13,427 bases of DNA from JBOHER01 sp050701115 (GTDB lineage Bacteria; Actinomycetota; Actinomycetes; Mycobacteriales; Pseudonocardiaceae), in contig JBOHER010000396.1 of NCBI GenBank assembly GCA_050701115.1, forward strand, positions 1 through 13,427. The letters are read 5' to 3'. Made by a program: the position numbers and the translations under genes. Of this stretch, positions 1-6,434 are shown piece after piece (positions within the stretch are counted from its first letter, which is position 1; every line of letters starts with the position of its first letter). Below the pieces are notes generated by a model, which saw only the letters and a program-made list of their open reading frames with translations, searched no databases and was not told the DNA's origin.

Positions 1-141
1 ACCCGCTCCGGCAAAATCATGCGCCGCCTGCTCCGCGACATCGCCGAGAACCGCGCCATCGGCGACGTCACCACCCTCGCCGACTCCTCGGTCATGGACC
101 TCATCTCCACCGGCCTGCGGTCCGGCAAAGGCGAGGAGTAG
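1..141 (+). CDS. acs: Acetyl-CoA synthetase, C-terminal fragment (5' end outside window)
   Basis: Only the last 46 codons are present; the reading frame is open from base 1 and stops at TAG 139-141. The peptide starts TRSGKIMRRLLRDIAENR, the hallmark C-terminal segment of AMP-forming acetyl-CoA synthetase, and continues with DVTTLADSSVMDLI, also typical of the extreme C-terminus. The enzyme converts acetate, ATP and CoA to acetyl-CoA, AMP and PPi in the cytoplasm. The Lys in SGK (residue 5 of the fragment) is the catalytic lysine that is reversibly acetylated in this family, the target of Pat/CobB-type control. In M. tuberculosis acs (Rv3667) lies at this side of the same gene block, which supports the call. 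The AGGAG that serves the next gene lies at its stop codon, so the two are probably cotranscribed. Confidence 0.93.
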   Translation, partial: TRSGKIMRRLLRDIAENRAIGDVTTLADSSVMDLISTGLRSGKGEE

Positions 142-147
142 CCGCAC

Positions 148-882
148 TTGGACGGCGAGGCAAGCCACACTCAGCAGGCCTCCCACCCCGGGGAGCCGCA
201 CGTCGACGAGCTGGGTGGCAGGCTGAACTGGCTGCGCGCCGGAGTGCTCGGCGCCAACGACGGGATCGTGTCCGTGGCCGGGCTGGTCGTGGGAGTCGCG
301 GCGGCGACGAACGACCAGTTCCTCATCCTGACCGCCGGAATCGCCGGGCTCGTTGCCGGCGCCTTGTCCATGGCCGGCGGAGAGTACGTCTCGGTCAGCA
401 CCCAGCGGGACACCGAACGCGCCGCGCTGACACGCGAAGAGCGGGAGCTCGCGACGATGCCGGAAGCCGAGTTGCGTGAGCTCGCGGACCTCTACGAAGA
501 TCGCGGACTGTCCAGGGAGCTGGCCGAGCGGGTCGCCGCCGAGCTCACCGATCGCGACGCGCTGCGTGCGCATGCCGAGGCTGAGCTGCAGATCGATCCG
601 GACAAGCTGACCAGCCCCTGGCAGGCGGCGTGGGCCTCGTTGCTGGCGTTCGCGATCGGTGCGCTGCTTCCGCTGATCGCGATCGTGCTGCCACCCCCAT
701 CGCTGCGGGTGTGGCTGTGCGGCGCCGCGGTGGTGACTGGCCTCGCGCTCACCGGGTTCATCAGCGCGCGTCTCGGCGACGCACGGGCAAGGCGGGCCGT
801 CGCGCGCAACATCGGGGTCGGAACGCTGACCATGCTGATCACCTACTTCGTGGGCCTGGCCTTCGGCGTGACCCTGGGGTGA
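148..882 (+). CDS. VIT1/CCC1-family iron/manganese transporter
   Basis: 244 aa; TTG start chosen because AGGAG at 134-138 lies 9 nt upstream and no better in-frame start precedes the first membrane helix. The layout is that of the VIT/CCC1 family: a hydrophilic His-containing N-terminus, two helices (about 31-53 and 58-82), a charged Glu/Arg-rich cytoplasmic helical domain (about 86-148) that in the family binds metal, then three helices (about 157-180, 187-207, 220-243). Asp38 in the GANDGIVS motif and Met75 in ALSMAGGEYVS match the conserved Asp and Met lining the transport path in plant VIT1. The family moves Fe2+ or Mn2+ out of the cytoplasm, usually by proton antiport. It sits 6 nt after acs, so it is likely cotranscribed. 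The metal cannot be read from the sequence. Confidence 0.88.
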   Translation: MDGEASHTQQASHPGEPHVDELGGRLNWLRAGVLGANDGIVSVAGLVVGVAAATNDQFLILTAGIAGLVAGALSMAGGEYVSVSTQRDTERAALTREERELATMPEAELRELADLYEDRGLSRELAERVAAELTDRDALRAHAEAELQIDPDKLTSPWQAAWASLLAFAIGALLPLIAIVLPPPSLRVWLCGAAVVTGLALTGFISARLGDARARRAVARNIGVGTLTMLITYFVGLAFGVTLG

Positions 883-895
883 GGCTGCCGCCCGG

Positions 896-909
896 GTGAC
901 CAGTGTCAC
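896..909 (+). promoter_or_regulatory. Candidate Crp-binding site upstream of nhaA
   Basis: The palindrome GTGACCAGTGTCAC fits GTGA-N6-TCAC, the core of the CRP/GlxR consensus (TGTGA-N6-TCACA). It starts 13 nt after the VIT stop codon and is centred about 48 nt upstream of the transcription start inferred from the -10 at 939-944. The cognate regulator family is encoded in this window (crp, 7835-8509). The core match is seen directly; binding and direction of control are inferred. The distance is not the standard -41.5 or -61.5. Confidence 0.5.
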
Positions 910-938
910 TACGCTGCCCGGGGACAGTGCCGTGCCCG

Positions 939-944
939 TAGAAT
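939..944 (+). promoter_or_regulatory. Candidate -10 element for the nhaA operon
   Basis: TAGAAT fits the actinobacterial TANNNT -10 and would start transcription near 951. No TTGACA-like -35 is seen 16-19 nt upstream, which fits an activator-dependent promoter given the Crp-like palindrome at 896-909. The hexamer sits in the loop of a small inverted repeat, GCCCG-N6-CGGGC (934-949). Confidence 0.4.
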
Positions 945-1013
945 CGGGCGAAGGTGTGCCGGGAAGTCTGGTCGGCGAGGTTTCGCCTTGTCCGCACTAC
1001 CCCTGGAGCACAT

Positions 1014-2246
1014 GTGGCGCGCGCCCGCACCAGTCCCGCAGCCGAGTTCGCCCGGTATCTGCGCACCGAGACCACGGGCGGCTTCGTGCTGCTCGCCGCC
1101 ACGGCCATCGCGCTGATCTGGGTGAACTCCGCATTCGGTGGCGGGTACGAATCCCTGCGCGACTTCCCGCTCGGTGTCGACACGGGCTTCGTGCACCTAC
1201 GGCTCACCGTCGGCGAATGGGCCAAGGACGGGTTGCTCGCGCTGTTCTTCTTCGTGGTGGGGCTTGAGCTCAAACGTGAGTTGATCGTTGGCGAACTGTC
1301 CGACGTCAAGGCCGCCGCCCTGCCGATCATCGCGGCCGCCGGGGGGATGATCGCCCCGGCCCTGATCGCGCTGACCGTCGCGTGGGGTGAACCCGGGTTC
1401 GACAAGGCGTGGGCCGTTCCGATGGCCACCGACATCGCCTTCGCCCTCGGTGTGCTGGCCCTGACCGGCTCGCACCTGCCGAGCAGCGCACGGGTGTTCC
1501 TGCTCTCCCTCGCGGTCGTGGATGACCTGGGTGCGATCGTCATCATCGCGGTACTGTTCACCAGCGACTTCAACATCGTTGCGGCGTTGGTCGCGGTGGC
1601 CGCGCTGGCGCTGTATGCGGCGTTGCAGAAACTGCGGATTCGCAGTTCGCTGCTGTACGTGCCGATCGCGCTGGTCACGTGGATTTCGATCCATGAGGCG
1701 GGCATTCACGCCACCATCGCCGGCGTCATGCTGGGTCTGCTGACGAGAGTGCGGGGCGACGAGGGCGAGGACGAGGCGCCCGCCATCCGGCTGGAGCACC
1801 GTCTGCAGCCCTACTCCGCGCTGGTGGCCGTGCCGGTGTTCGCGCTGTTCGCGGCGGGTGTCGCGGTGGACAGTGAGGCGATGACCACCGTGTTCACCTC
1901 GCCGATTCCGATCGGCATCATCGCCGGCCTGATCCTGGGCAAGCTGATCGGAATCCTCGGCTTCTCCGCGTTGGCGGTCCGGCTCCGGCTGGCCAAACTG
2001 CCCACCCGGACCAACTGGCGGGACCTCACCGCGCTGGCCGTGCTCGCTGGCGTCGGTTTCACCGTCAGCCTGCTGATCGCCGACCTCGCCCTGCCCGTCA
2101 GCGAATTCGGCGACGCCGCCGAATCGGCGAAGGCCGCGGTGCTCATCGCCTCCGCGACGGCTTCCCTGTTGTCGGCGTCGATGCTGGCGCGCCGGAGCAA
2201 AGTGCACAAGCATAGGCGGGAACAAGCCGAGACCGACGCGAGCTGA
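1014..2246 (+). CDS. nhaA: Na+/H+ antiporter NhaA
   Basis: 410 aa. The frame is open from a GTG at 954, but the GTG at 1014 has GGAG 5 nt upstream (1005-1008) and gives the usual NhaA N-terminus just before RTETTGGFVLLAATAIALIW, so 1014 is preferred. Family motifs are present in order: LFFFVVGLELKRE, ATDIAFALGVLAL and LAVVDDLGAIVIIAVL. Asp170-Asp171 in the last motif correspond to the Asp pair (D163/D164 in E. coli) that binds Na+ and carries protons. About 12 hydrophobic helices are visible, and length is slightly above the E. coli protein. It exports Na+ (or Li+) in exchange for protons across the inner membrane, controlling pH and salt. It is the first gene of a plus-strand group with the holin-like and EphE-like genes (42 and 8 nt gaps). 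A Crp-like palindrome lies upstream. Confidence 0.95.
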   Translation: MARARTSPAAEFARYLRTETTGGFVLLAATAIALIWVNSAFGGGYESLRDFPLGVDTGFVHLRLTVGEWAKDGLLALFFFVVGLELKRELIVGELSDVKAAALPIIAAAGGMIAPALIALTVAWGEPGFDKAWAVPMATDIAFALGVLALTGSHLPSSARVFLLSLAVVDDLGAIVIIAVLFTSDFNIVAALVAVAALALYAALQKLRIRSSLLYVPIALVTWISIHEAGIHATIAGVMLGLLTRVRGDEGEDEAPAIRLEHRLQPYSALVAVPVFALFAAGVAVDSEAMTTVFTSPIPIGIIAGLILGKLIGILGFSALAVRLRLAKLPTRTNWRDLTALAVLAGVGFTVSLLIADLALPVSEFGDAAESAKAAVLIASATASLLSASMLARRSKVHKHRREQAETDAS

Positions 2247-2288
2247 GGCCAACGGGCCGGGGCACCAGGCACATGGCACGATGGCACG

Positions 2289-2795
2289 GTGACCAGGCCT
2301 GAGCACTCCTCCAACGACCGCGACAGCGTGGGCGCCCTGCCCTACATTCCGCTGTCCGAAGACCACCCCGGCAACGGCTCGGCGGCCGTTGACCAGTCGA
2401 TCGGCACGCTGGTGCGCGAGGCGACCCAGCACATGTCGACGCTGGTCCGGGCCGAGATGGAACTCGCCAAGGCGGAGGTCGTCGGCGAGGTCCGCAAGGG
2501 GATCACCGGCAGCGTCTTCTTCATCATCGCCGGGGTCGTCGCCCTCTACAGCACGTTCTTCCTCTTCTTCGCGCTCGCCGAATTGCTCGCCGACCTCGGC
2601 ATCTACCGGTCGGCGGCCTACGGCATCGTGTTCGCGCTGATGATCCTGCTCGCGGCCGTGTTCGGCTTCCTCGGCTACCGCAAGGTCAGAAAGATCCGGG
2701 CGCCCGAGCGCACCATCGGCAGCGTCAAACAGACCGCGGCCGCGCTCAAGCACCGACACGCTGAGCAGGACGTTGACCAACTGACCGCGCGCTGA
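2289..2795 (+). CDS. Holin-like two-TM membrane protein (Phage_holin_3_6 / Rv3669 type)
   Basis: 168 aa; GTG start. Residues 1-35 are hydrophilic, 36-70 form a probable amphipathic helix rich in Glu, Lys and Arg (LVREATQHMSTLVRAEMELA), followed by two membrane helices (about 75-98 and 108-130) and a basic cytoplasmic tail. This is the layout of the actinobacterial 'putative holin superfamily III' proteins (PF07332), which despite the name are mostly chromosomal membrane proteins of unknown function. The position between nhaA and the EphE-like gene matches Rv3669 in M. tuberculosis. No Shine-Dalgarno sequence is seen before the GTG. The upstream DNA carries spaced GGCAC units (2261-2287) and a weak -10-like CACGAT (2277-2282), so leaderless initiation is possible. 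There is no phage context. Function is unknown. Confidence 0.8.
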   Translation: MTRPEHSSNDRDSVGALPYIPLSEDHPGNGSAAVDQSIGTLVREATQHMSTLVRAEMELAKAEVVGEVRKGITGSVFFIIAGVVALYSTFFLFFALAELLADLGIYRSAAYGIVFALMILLAAVFGFLGYRKVRKIRAPERTIGSVKQTAAALKHRHAEQDVDQLTAR

Positions 2796-2803
2796 CGTCT
2801 TCG

Positions 2804-3751
2804 GTGACCGCCGCACCCGATCCCTCCAGCGTCCGGTTCGCCGGTCCGTGGACACACCGGGATGTGTCCGCGAACGGCATCTCGCTGCACGTTGCCGAAT
2901 CGGGGTCCGGTCCCCTCGTGGTGTTGCTGCACGGTTTCGCCGAATGCTGGTGGGTCTGGCGGCACCAGCTGACCGATCTCGCCGGTGCGGGCTACCGCGT
3001 GGTCGCCGTCGACCTGCGCGGCTACGGTGACTCCGACAAGCCGCCACGCGGGTATGACGCCTGGACGCTCGCCGGTGACATCACGGGGCTGGTGCGCGCA
3101 TTGGGTGCGCGGCGCGCCCATCTGGTCGGGCACGCCTGGGGTGGCTTCCTGGCCTGGACGGCGGCCACCCTGCACCCGCGGGTCGTCGAATCGGTCAGCG
3201 TGCTGGGCGCGGCCCATCCGCTCGCGTTCCGCGCGGCCATCCTGCGCGGCTGGTACCGGCCGGTGCCGCGCGCCCAGCTGGCGGCGGCCGCGCACCTGTT
3301 CCGCTTCCAGCTGCCGATTACGCCGGAGCGCGAGCTGATCGCCGAGGATGCGGCCTCGGTGGAACGCTTCCTGCGGGCCTGGTCGGGTCAGCAGTGGGCG
3401 GAAACGCCCGACTTCTCCGACGTGGCAGCACGCCTGCGCTCAGCGATGTTGATCCCTGGCGTCGCGCACAGCGCGCTGGAGTACTACCGGTGGGCGTTCC
3501 GTTCCCAGTTCCGGGGCGACGGCAGGAGGTTCGCCGCCGCGGTGAACACGCCCAGCCCGGTCCCGGTGCTCCAACTGCACGGTTCGGCGGACACCTGCAT
3601 CCTGCCGTCGACCGCGCGTGCCTCAACCGCATGGACCGGTCCCCGCTCCCAACTGCGCATCCTGCACGGCATCGGCCACTACCCCCACCTGGAAGCACCC
3701 GCGCAGACGACCAAGCTGCTGCAGGAGTGGCTCGCACCCCCTCGTGCGTGA
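2804..3751 (+). CDS. ephE: EphE-like alpha/beta hydrolase lacking the usual nucleophile
   Basis: 315 aa; GTG start 8 nt after the previous stop, giving the N-terminus MTAAPDPSSVRFAGPW that resembles M. tuberculosis EphE (Rv3670), which has the same neighbours. The epoxide-hydrolase-like fold is clear: oxyanion motif HGFAECWW (from residue 43), DLRGYGDSDKP, the nucleophile-elbow position VGHAWGG, an acid at Asp263 (LHGSAD) and the catalytic His292 (GIGHYPHLE). In active epoxide hydrolases the elbow reads GHDWGG with Asp attacking the epoxide. Here codon 3134-3136 is GCC, giving Ala111, so the usual covalent mechanism is not possible. Alternatives are a pseudoenzyme or a different chemistry. 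No signal peptide is seen, so it is probably cytoplasmic. The gene ends inside the left arm of the large inverted repeat at 3741-3845. The fold is near certain, the catalytic role is not. Confidence 0.85.
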   Translation: MTAAPDPSSVRFAGPWTHRDVSANGISLHVAESGSGPLVVLLHGFAECWWVWRHQLTDLAGAGYRVVAVDLRGYGDSDKPPRGYDAWTLAGDITGLVRALGARRAHLVGHAWGGFLAWTAATLHPRVVESVSVLGAAHPLAFRAAILRGWYRPVPRAQLAAAAHLFRFQLPITPERELIAEDAASVERFLRAWSGQQWAETPDFSDVAARLRSAMLIPGVAHSALEYYRWAFRSQFRGDGRRFAAAVNTPSPVPVLQLHGSADTCILPSTARASTAWTGPRSQLRILHGIGHYPHLEAPAQTTKLLQEWLAPPRA

Positions 3752-3845
3752 ATGTTGTTGCATGAGCAACCCTGGCCACTCACGACCCGGCCGCTACCGG
3801 TCGTGAGTGGCCAGGGTTGCCAGAACAACAACATTCACGCACGAG
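3741..3845. repeat. Long imperfect inverted repeat between convergent operons (possible bidirectional terminator or REP/MITE-like element)
   Basis: Two nested perfect stems: 3741-3760 pairs with 3826-3845 (20 bp), and 3766-3787 pairs with 3799-3820 (22 bp). They are separated by a 5x5 internal mismatch (3761-3765 against 3821-3825), with an 11-nt apical loop at 3788-3798. An outer ACCCCC/GGGGGT pairing (3736-3741, 3851-3856) could extend it with a bulge. The left arm includes the last codons and stop of the EphE-like gene; the right arm ends 10 nt before the marP stop. Each arm contains GTGAATGTTG and GTGAGTGGCC on one strand or the other. It could act as a terminator for both operons, but it has no T tract and is far longer than a normal terminator, which suggests a dispersed repeat family. 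Confidence 0.85.
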
Positions 3846-3855
3846 AGTGCGGGGG

Positions 3856-5049
3856 TCATGAGGTGCAGGGACCGGTGCCGACCTCGTTCTGCATGTTGGG
3901 GGCCTCCTGCACCTCTGCGGCCACTTCATCGGCGGTCAGGGTGAAGCCGGTGTCAGGATCCTGCACTGACGCACCGAAGACCACACCGGTCACGCGACCC
4001 TGGGGATCGACCATCGGGCCGCCCGAGTTACCGCTCTTGATCGAGCCCCGCACCGTGAACACGTCCCGGATCACGGTGCTGGAGTCATAGATGTCCGGCC
4101 CCTTCAGATCGATCCGCTGGCGTACCCGGGCCGGGGTCGCCGTGTACGGGCCGTCCAACGGATAGCCGAGCACGATCGCGCTGTCCCCGCCACTGGCGTC
4201 GACGGGCGCGAAGGGCAGCGCCGGGGCGTTCAGATCGGGCACAGCGAGGATCGCCACGTCAGCACCGGGGTCGAAGTACACCACCCGGCCCGGCAGCAGC
4301 GAACCGTCGCTCTCCACAGCGACACGCGCGGTGCCCGCGACAACGTGCGCATTGGTCATCACGCGACGCGGAGCAATCACGAACCCGCTGCCCTCGAGCG
4401 CACGAGAGCAGGACGGCGCGTCACCCCGGATCTTCAGCACGCTGGGCCGGACCTGGCGGACCACCTGTGAGGTCTGCAGTTCGGAGTCGGGCGGCTCGAC
4501 CTCCCCCCGCGGCGTGCGCACGAAGGGCTCGACGATGGCGGGGAACCCGGAGGCGTCCAGCAGATTGCGCAAGTCGTTCGGCAGCCGCTGCGCCTGCGCG
4601 GGCATCACATCGTTGACCTTGCCGAGCACCTGCGAGCTGTTGATCGCCGTCGCCAGCCCGGGCAGCCCGCTCACGCTGGTCAGCGGCAGCGCGATCAGCC
4701 AGGCGACCACGAACACGACCGCACCCTGCACCACCGCCCCGAGTGCGTTGTCCACCCCGGCCAGCTTCGGCGAGGAGATCCGGTCCTTGATCGTCCGGCC
4801 GATCCACACCCCGAACGTCTCGCCGAGCGCGACCAGAAAGACGACCGTGGCTACCACGAAGGCCACCTGAGCCGCCGGGGTGTCGAACATGTCGCCGACC
4901 ATCGGTGCGGCGAACCGGATGCCGATTATCGCGCCTGCCAGCACGCCGAGGAACGCGGGCAACGCCACTACGACGCCCTGCCGGGCACCGGAAACCGCGG
5001 CGAACAGCGCAAGCAACACCACAAGCAGGTCGACCCAGTTCACACTCAC
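3856..5049 (-). CDS. marP: MarP-type membrane-anchored periplasmic serine protease
   Basis: 397 aa from GTG at 5049, the same length as M. tuberculosis MarP (Rv3671c). The frame extends further upstream, but this start has GAGGA 7 nt ahead and gives the expected hydrophobic N-terminus. Four membrane helices (about 5-25, 32-50, 60-82, 98-125; a CvpA-like domain) precede a chymotrypsin-like protease domain. The catalytic triad is His235 (MTNAHVV), Asp264 (ADVAIL) and Ser342 (GNSGGPM); the first two keep the M. tuberculosis numbering. Cys214 and Cys395 match the disulfide pair that stabilises the active form. In mycobacteria MarP is needed for acid and oxidative resistance and cleaves periplasmic cell-wall enzymes such as RipA; the same role here is inferred. 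It is last in the minus-strand operon led by nth, and its 3' end faces the EphE-like gene across the inverted repeat. Confidence 0.95.
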   Translation of the reverse strand: MSVNWVDLLVVLLALFAAVSGARQGVVVALPAFLGVLAGAIIGIRFAAPMVGDMFDTPAAQVAFVVATVVFLVALGETFGVWIGRTIKDRISSPKLAGVDNALGAVVQGAVVFVVAWLIALPLTSVSGLPGLATAINSSQVLGKVNDVMPAQAQRLPNDLRNLLDASGFPAIVEPFVRTPRGEVEPPDSELQTSQVVRQVRPSVLKIRGDAPSCSRALEGSGFVIAPRRVMTNAHVVAGTARVAVESDGSLLPGRVVYFDPGADVAILAVPDLNAPALPFAPVDASGGDSAIVLGYPLDGPYTATPARVRQRIDLKGPDIYDSSTVIRDVFTVRGSIKSGNSGGPMVDPQGRVTGVVFGASVQDPDTGFTLTADEVAAEVQEAPNMQNEVGTGPCTS

Positions 5050-5102
5050 TCCAAGATCCTCGCAGTGCTCTCGCGCATCGGGCTCTCGCGCATGTCTGTC
5101 AT
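5046..5102 (-). CDS. Candidate 18-aa coupled small ORF between the Nudix gene and marP
   Basis: The frame ATG 5102-5100 to TGA 5048-5046 encodes MTDMRESPMRESTARILE. Its ATG overlaps the Nudix stop as ATGA, and its TGA overlaps the marP GTG as GTGA, so it fills the 49-nt gap exactly with 4-nt overlaps at both ends. It contains an exact 12-base direct repeat with period 15 (5067-5078 and 5082-5093), giving MRESPMRES. No strong Shine-Dalgarno precedes it, so it would depend on reinitiation from the Nudix gene. It may be a true small protein, a coupling device for marP, or chance in GC-rich DNA. Confidence 0.3.
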   Translation of the reverse strand: MTDMRESPMRESTARILE

Positions 5103-5806
5103 AGCTGCTCGCCGTGTTCGCGCAACGCTTCGTCGAGCGGTCGGACGTCAGTGGCATCCCACTCCCGTTCCCAGCCGCCCAGCGAGATCAGCACGCTGAG
5201 CAGTCCCGCGGTGAACCCCCAGACGAACAGGCTGCTGACGGCGAACGCCGGCCCCCGCCAGCCCGCGTCCTCCCGACTGACCTGGAAGCGGTTGGCCGGG
5301 TCGGCAAGCCATTCGATCGGCACACGCGCGACGGTCGCGGTCTCGGCCGGATCGACCGCGTGCACCGGGGTCGGCTTCGCCCAGTGCGCGAGCACCGGAG
5401 TGACCGCGAAGCCGGACACCGGTACCCACAACTCCGGCAGCAGCGCGACCGGCAGCACCCCGTGCGGATCGAGGCCGGTTTCCTCCTCGGCCTCACGCAG
5501 GGCGGTGCCGACCGGACCGTCATCTCCCTCTTCTGCGCCGCCACCAGGGAACGCCACCTGGCCGGGATGCGAATCCAGGCCCTCCGACCTGCGCAGCAGC
5601 AGTACGTCGGGACCTTGGGAATCGCCATGTCCATCCCCGAAGAGCACGAGCACAGCAGCGGGCCGGGTGGCCGTTCCGGGCGGCGGCGAATACCGGGTGA
5701 ACGTGCGCGCGTCCAACTGACCAGCCACGTCGACCAGACCGCGCAACCAGTGGGGTACCTGGGCGGACTCAACGAGCGGGCCCGGCACCGGACCAGTTTC
5801 ACTCAC
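5099..5806 (-). CDS. Nudix hydrolase, CoA pyrophosphatase (NudL/UPF0035) type
   Basis: 235 aa; GTG start overlapping the end of the TlpA-like gene by 8 nt (GTGAGTGA). Residues 69-89 carry the UPF0035 signature (LLLRRSEGLDSHPGQVAFPGG region), followed directly by the Nudix box at about 89-112, ending TALREAEEETGL. The RE..EE core that binds Mg2+ is intact; the first Glu of the canonical box is Asp, as is common in this subfamily. Family members hydrolyse CoA and its derivatives to 3',5'-ADP and 4'-phosphopantetheine. The C-terminal part has a hydrophobic segment (SSLFVWGFTAGLLSVLISL). The homologue Rv3672c has the same position between the tlpA-like gene and marP. The substrate is inferred from the signature only; another nucleoside diphosphate derivative is possible. 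Confidence 0.88.
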   Translation of the reverse strand: MSETGPVPGPLVESAQVPHWLRGLVDVAGQLDARTFTRYSPPPGTATRPAAVLVLFGDGHGDSQGPDVLLLRRSEGLDSHPGQVAFPGGGAEEGDDGPVGTALREAEEETGLDPHGVLPVALLPELWVPVSGFAVTPVLAHWAKPTPVHAVDPAETATVARVPIEWLADPANRFQVSREDAGWRGPAFAVSSLFVWGFTAGLLSVLISLGGWEREWDATDVRPLDEALREHGEQL

Positions 5807-6434
5807 GCGCGCCTCCGTACACCTCGACGGCTCTGCCTACTTCCTCAACGCTGCGAAGCAGCCGGGGATTCTCGATGAACCGAATCTCGCCGTCCGCGGT
5901 CACCAGATACGAGGCGGGCAACGTGCGCGGAACCCGCAGCGCAGCACGGATCGGGCCCCGCTCACCTGCGCCGTCGTGCAGCGAAGGGAGCCGGACGCCG
6001 AGCACGGCGAGCAACTCGAGTCCCCCGGCCGCGTCACTGGCGACCTGCACCGGGAGCACATCCACCGCACCTGGCGACGCCGCGTATTCGGCGAGCACGG
6101 GCAGCTCCGCGCGGCACGGCGCACACCAGGTCGCCCAGATGTTGATCAACGTCGTCCGGCCGGCCAACGCCGTGCCCAACTCGACGACCGAACCGTCGCC
6201 TAGACAGTCAGCGCGCACGTCGTGCAGCGCCGGAACCGGTTCGGCCCCGGCACGCGCCGTCGGACACGGGGGCAACGCTGCCTGCTGCCGTGCGGCGGCC
6301 AGCCGCTCGGCGACGCCTTGCTCGGCAGGGGGACCGTCCGAGTCACCACCATTGCCGGTGCGCGGCAACAGCGCGACGAGCACGGCGAGCACAAGCACGC
6401 CGAGGGCAAGGGCCCACCGCGCCGAATTGGTCAC
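5799..6434 (-). CDS. TlpA-like membrane-anchored thioredoxin-fold protein (Rv3673c type)
   Basis: 211 aa from GTG at 6434, chosen because it overlaps the nth stop as GTGA and begins directly with an N-terminal membrane anchor (about residues 7-24); the longer open frame upstream reads only antisense to the nth coding frame. After a low-complexity linker comes a thioredoxin fold with the active-site motif WCAPC (Cys104, Cys107) in LINIWATWCAPCRAELPVL, and a cis-Pro loop (RTLPASYLV). Two additional Cys (LPPCP and RADCLG) lie before the active site and may form a structural disulfide. The protein probably faces the periplasm and reduces or isomerises disulfides, as TlpA/ResA proteins do; MarP, in the same operon, has an extracytoplasmic disulfide, but a link is inference. 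Synteny with Rv3673c supports the call. Confidence 0.88.
   Translation of the reverse strand: MTNSARWALALGVLVLAVLVALLPRTGNGGDSDGPPAEQGVAERLAAARQQAALPPCPTARAGAEPVPALHDVRADCLGDGSVVELGTALAGRTTLINIWATWCAPCRAELPVLAEYAASPGAVDVLPVQVASDAAGGLELLAVLGVRLPSLHDGAGERGPIRAALRVPRTLPASYLVTADGEIRFIENPRLLRSVEEVGRAVEVYGGARE

Noticed and set aside
2289..2795. Prophage or phage lysis gene suggested by the holin-like family name
   Set aside because: No endolysin, structural or integrase gene nearby; the gene belongs to a conserved chromosomal block (Rv3669 position).
1197..3047. A 616-codon minus-strand open frame opposite nhaA and the holin-like gene
   Set aside because: It is Arg/Gly/Glu/Asp-rich without any domain, an antisense shadow of strongly GC3-biased genes; nhaA on the other strand has all family motifs.
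3741..3845. CRISPR array, tRNA or structured RNA gene
   Set aside because: There is only one palindrome, no regular repeat-spacer pattern and no cloverleaf; it is best seen as an inverted repeat element.
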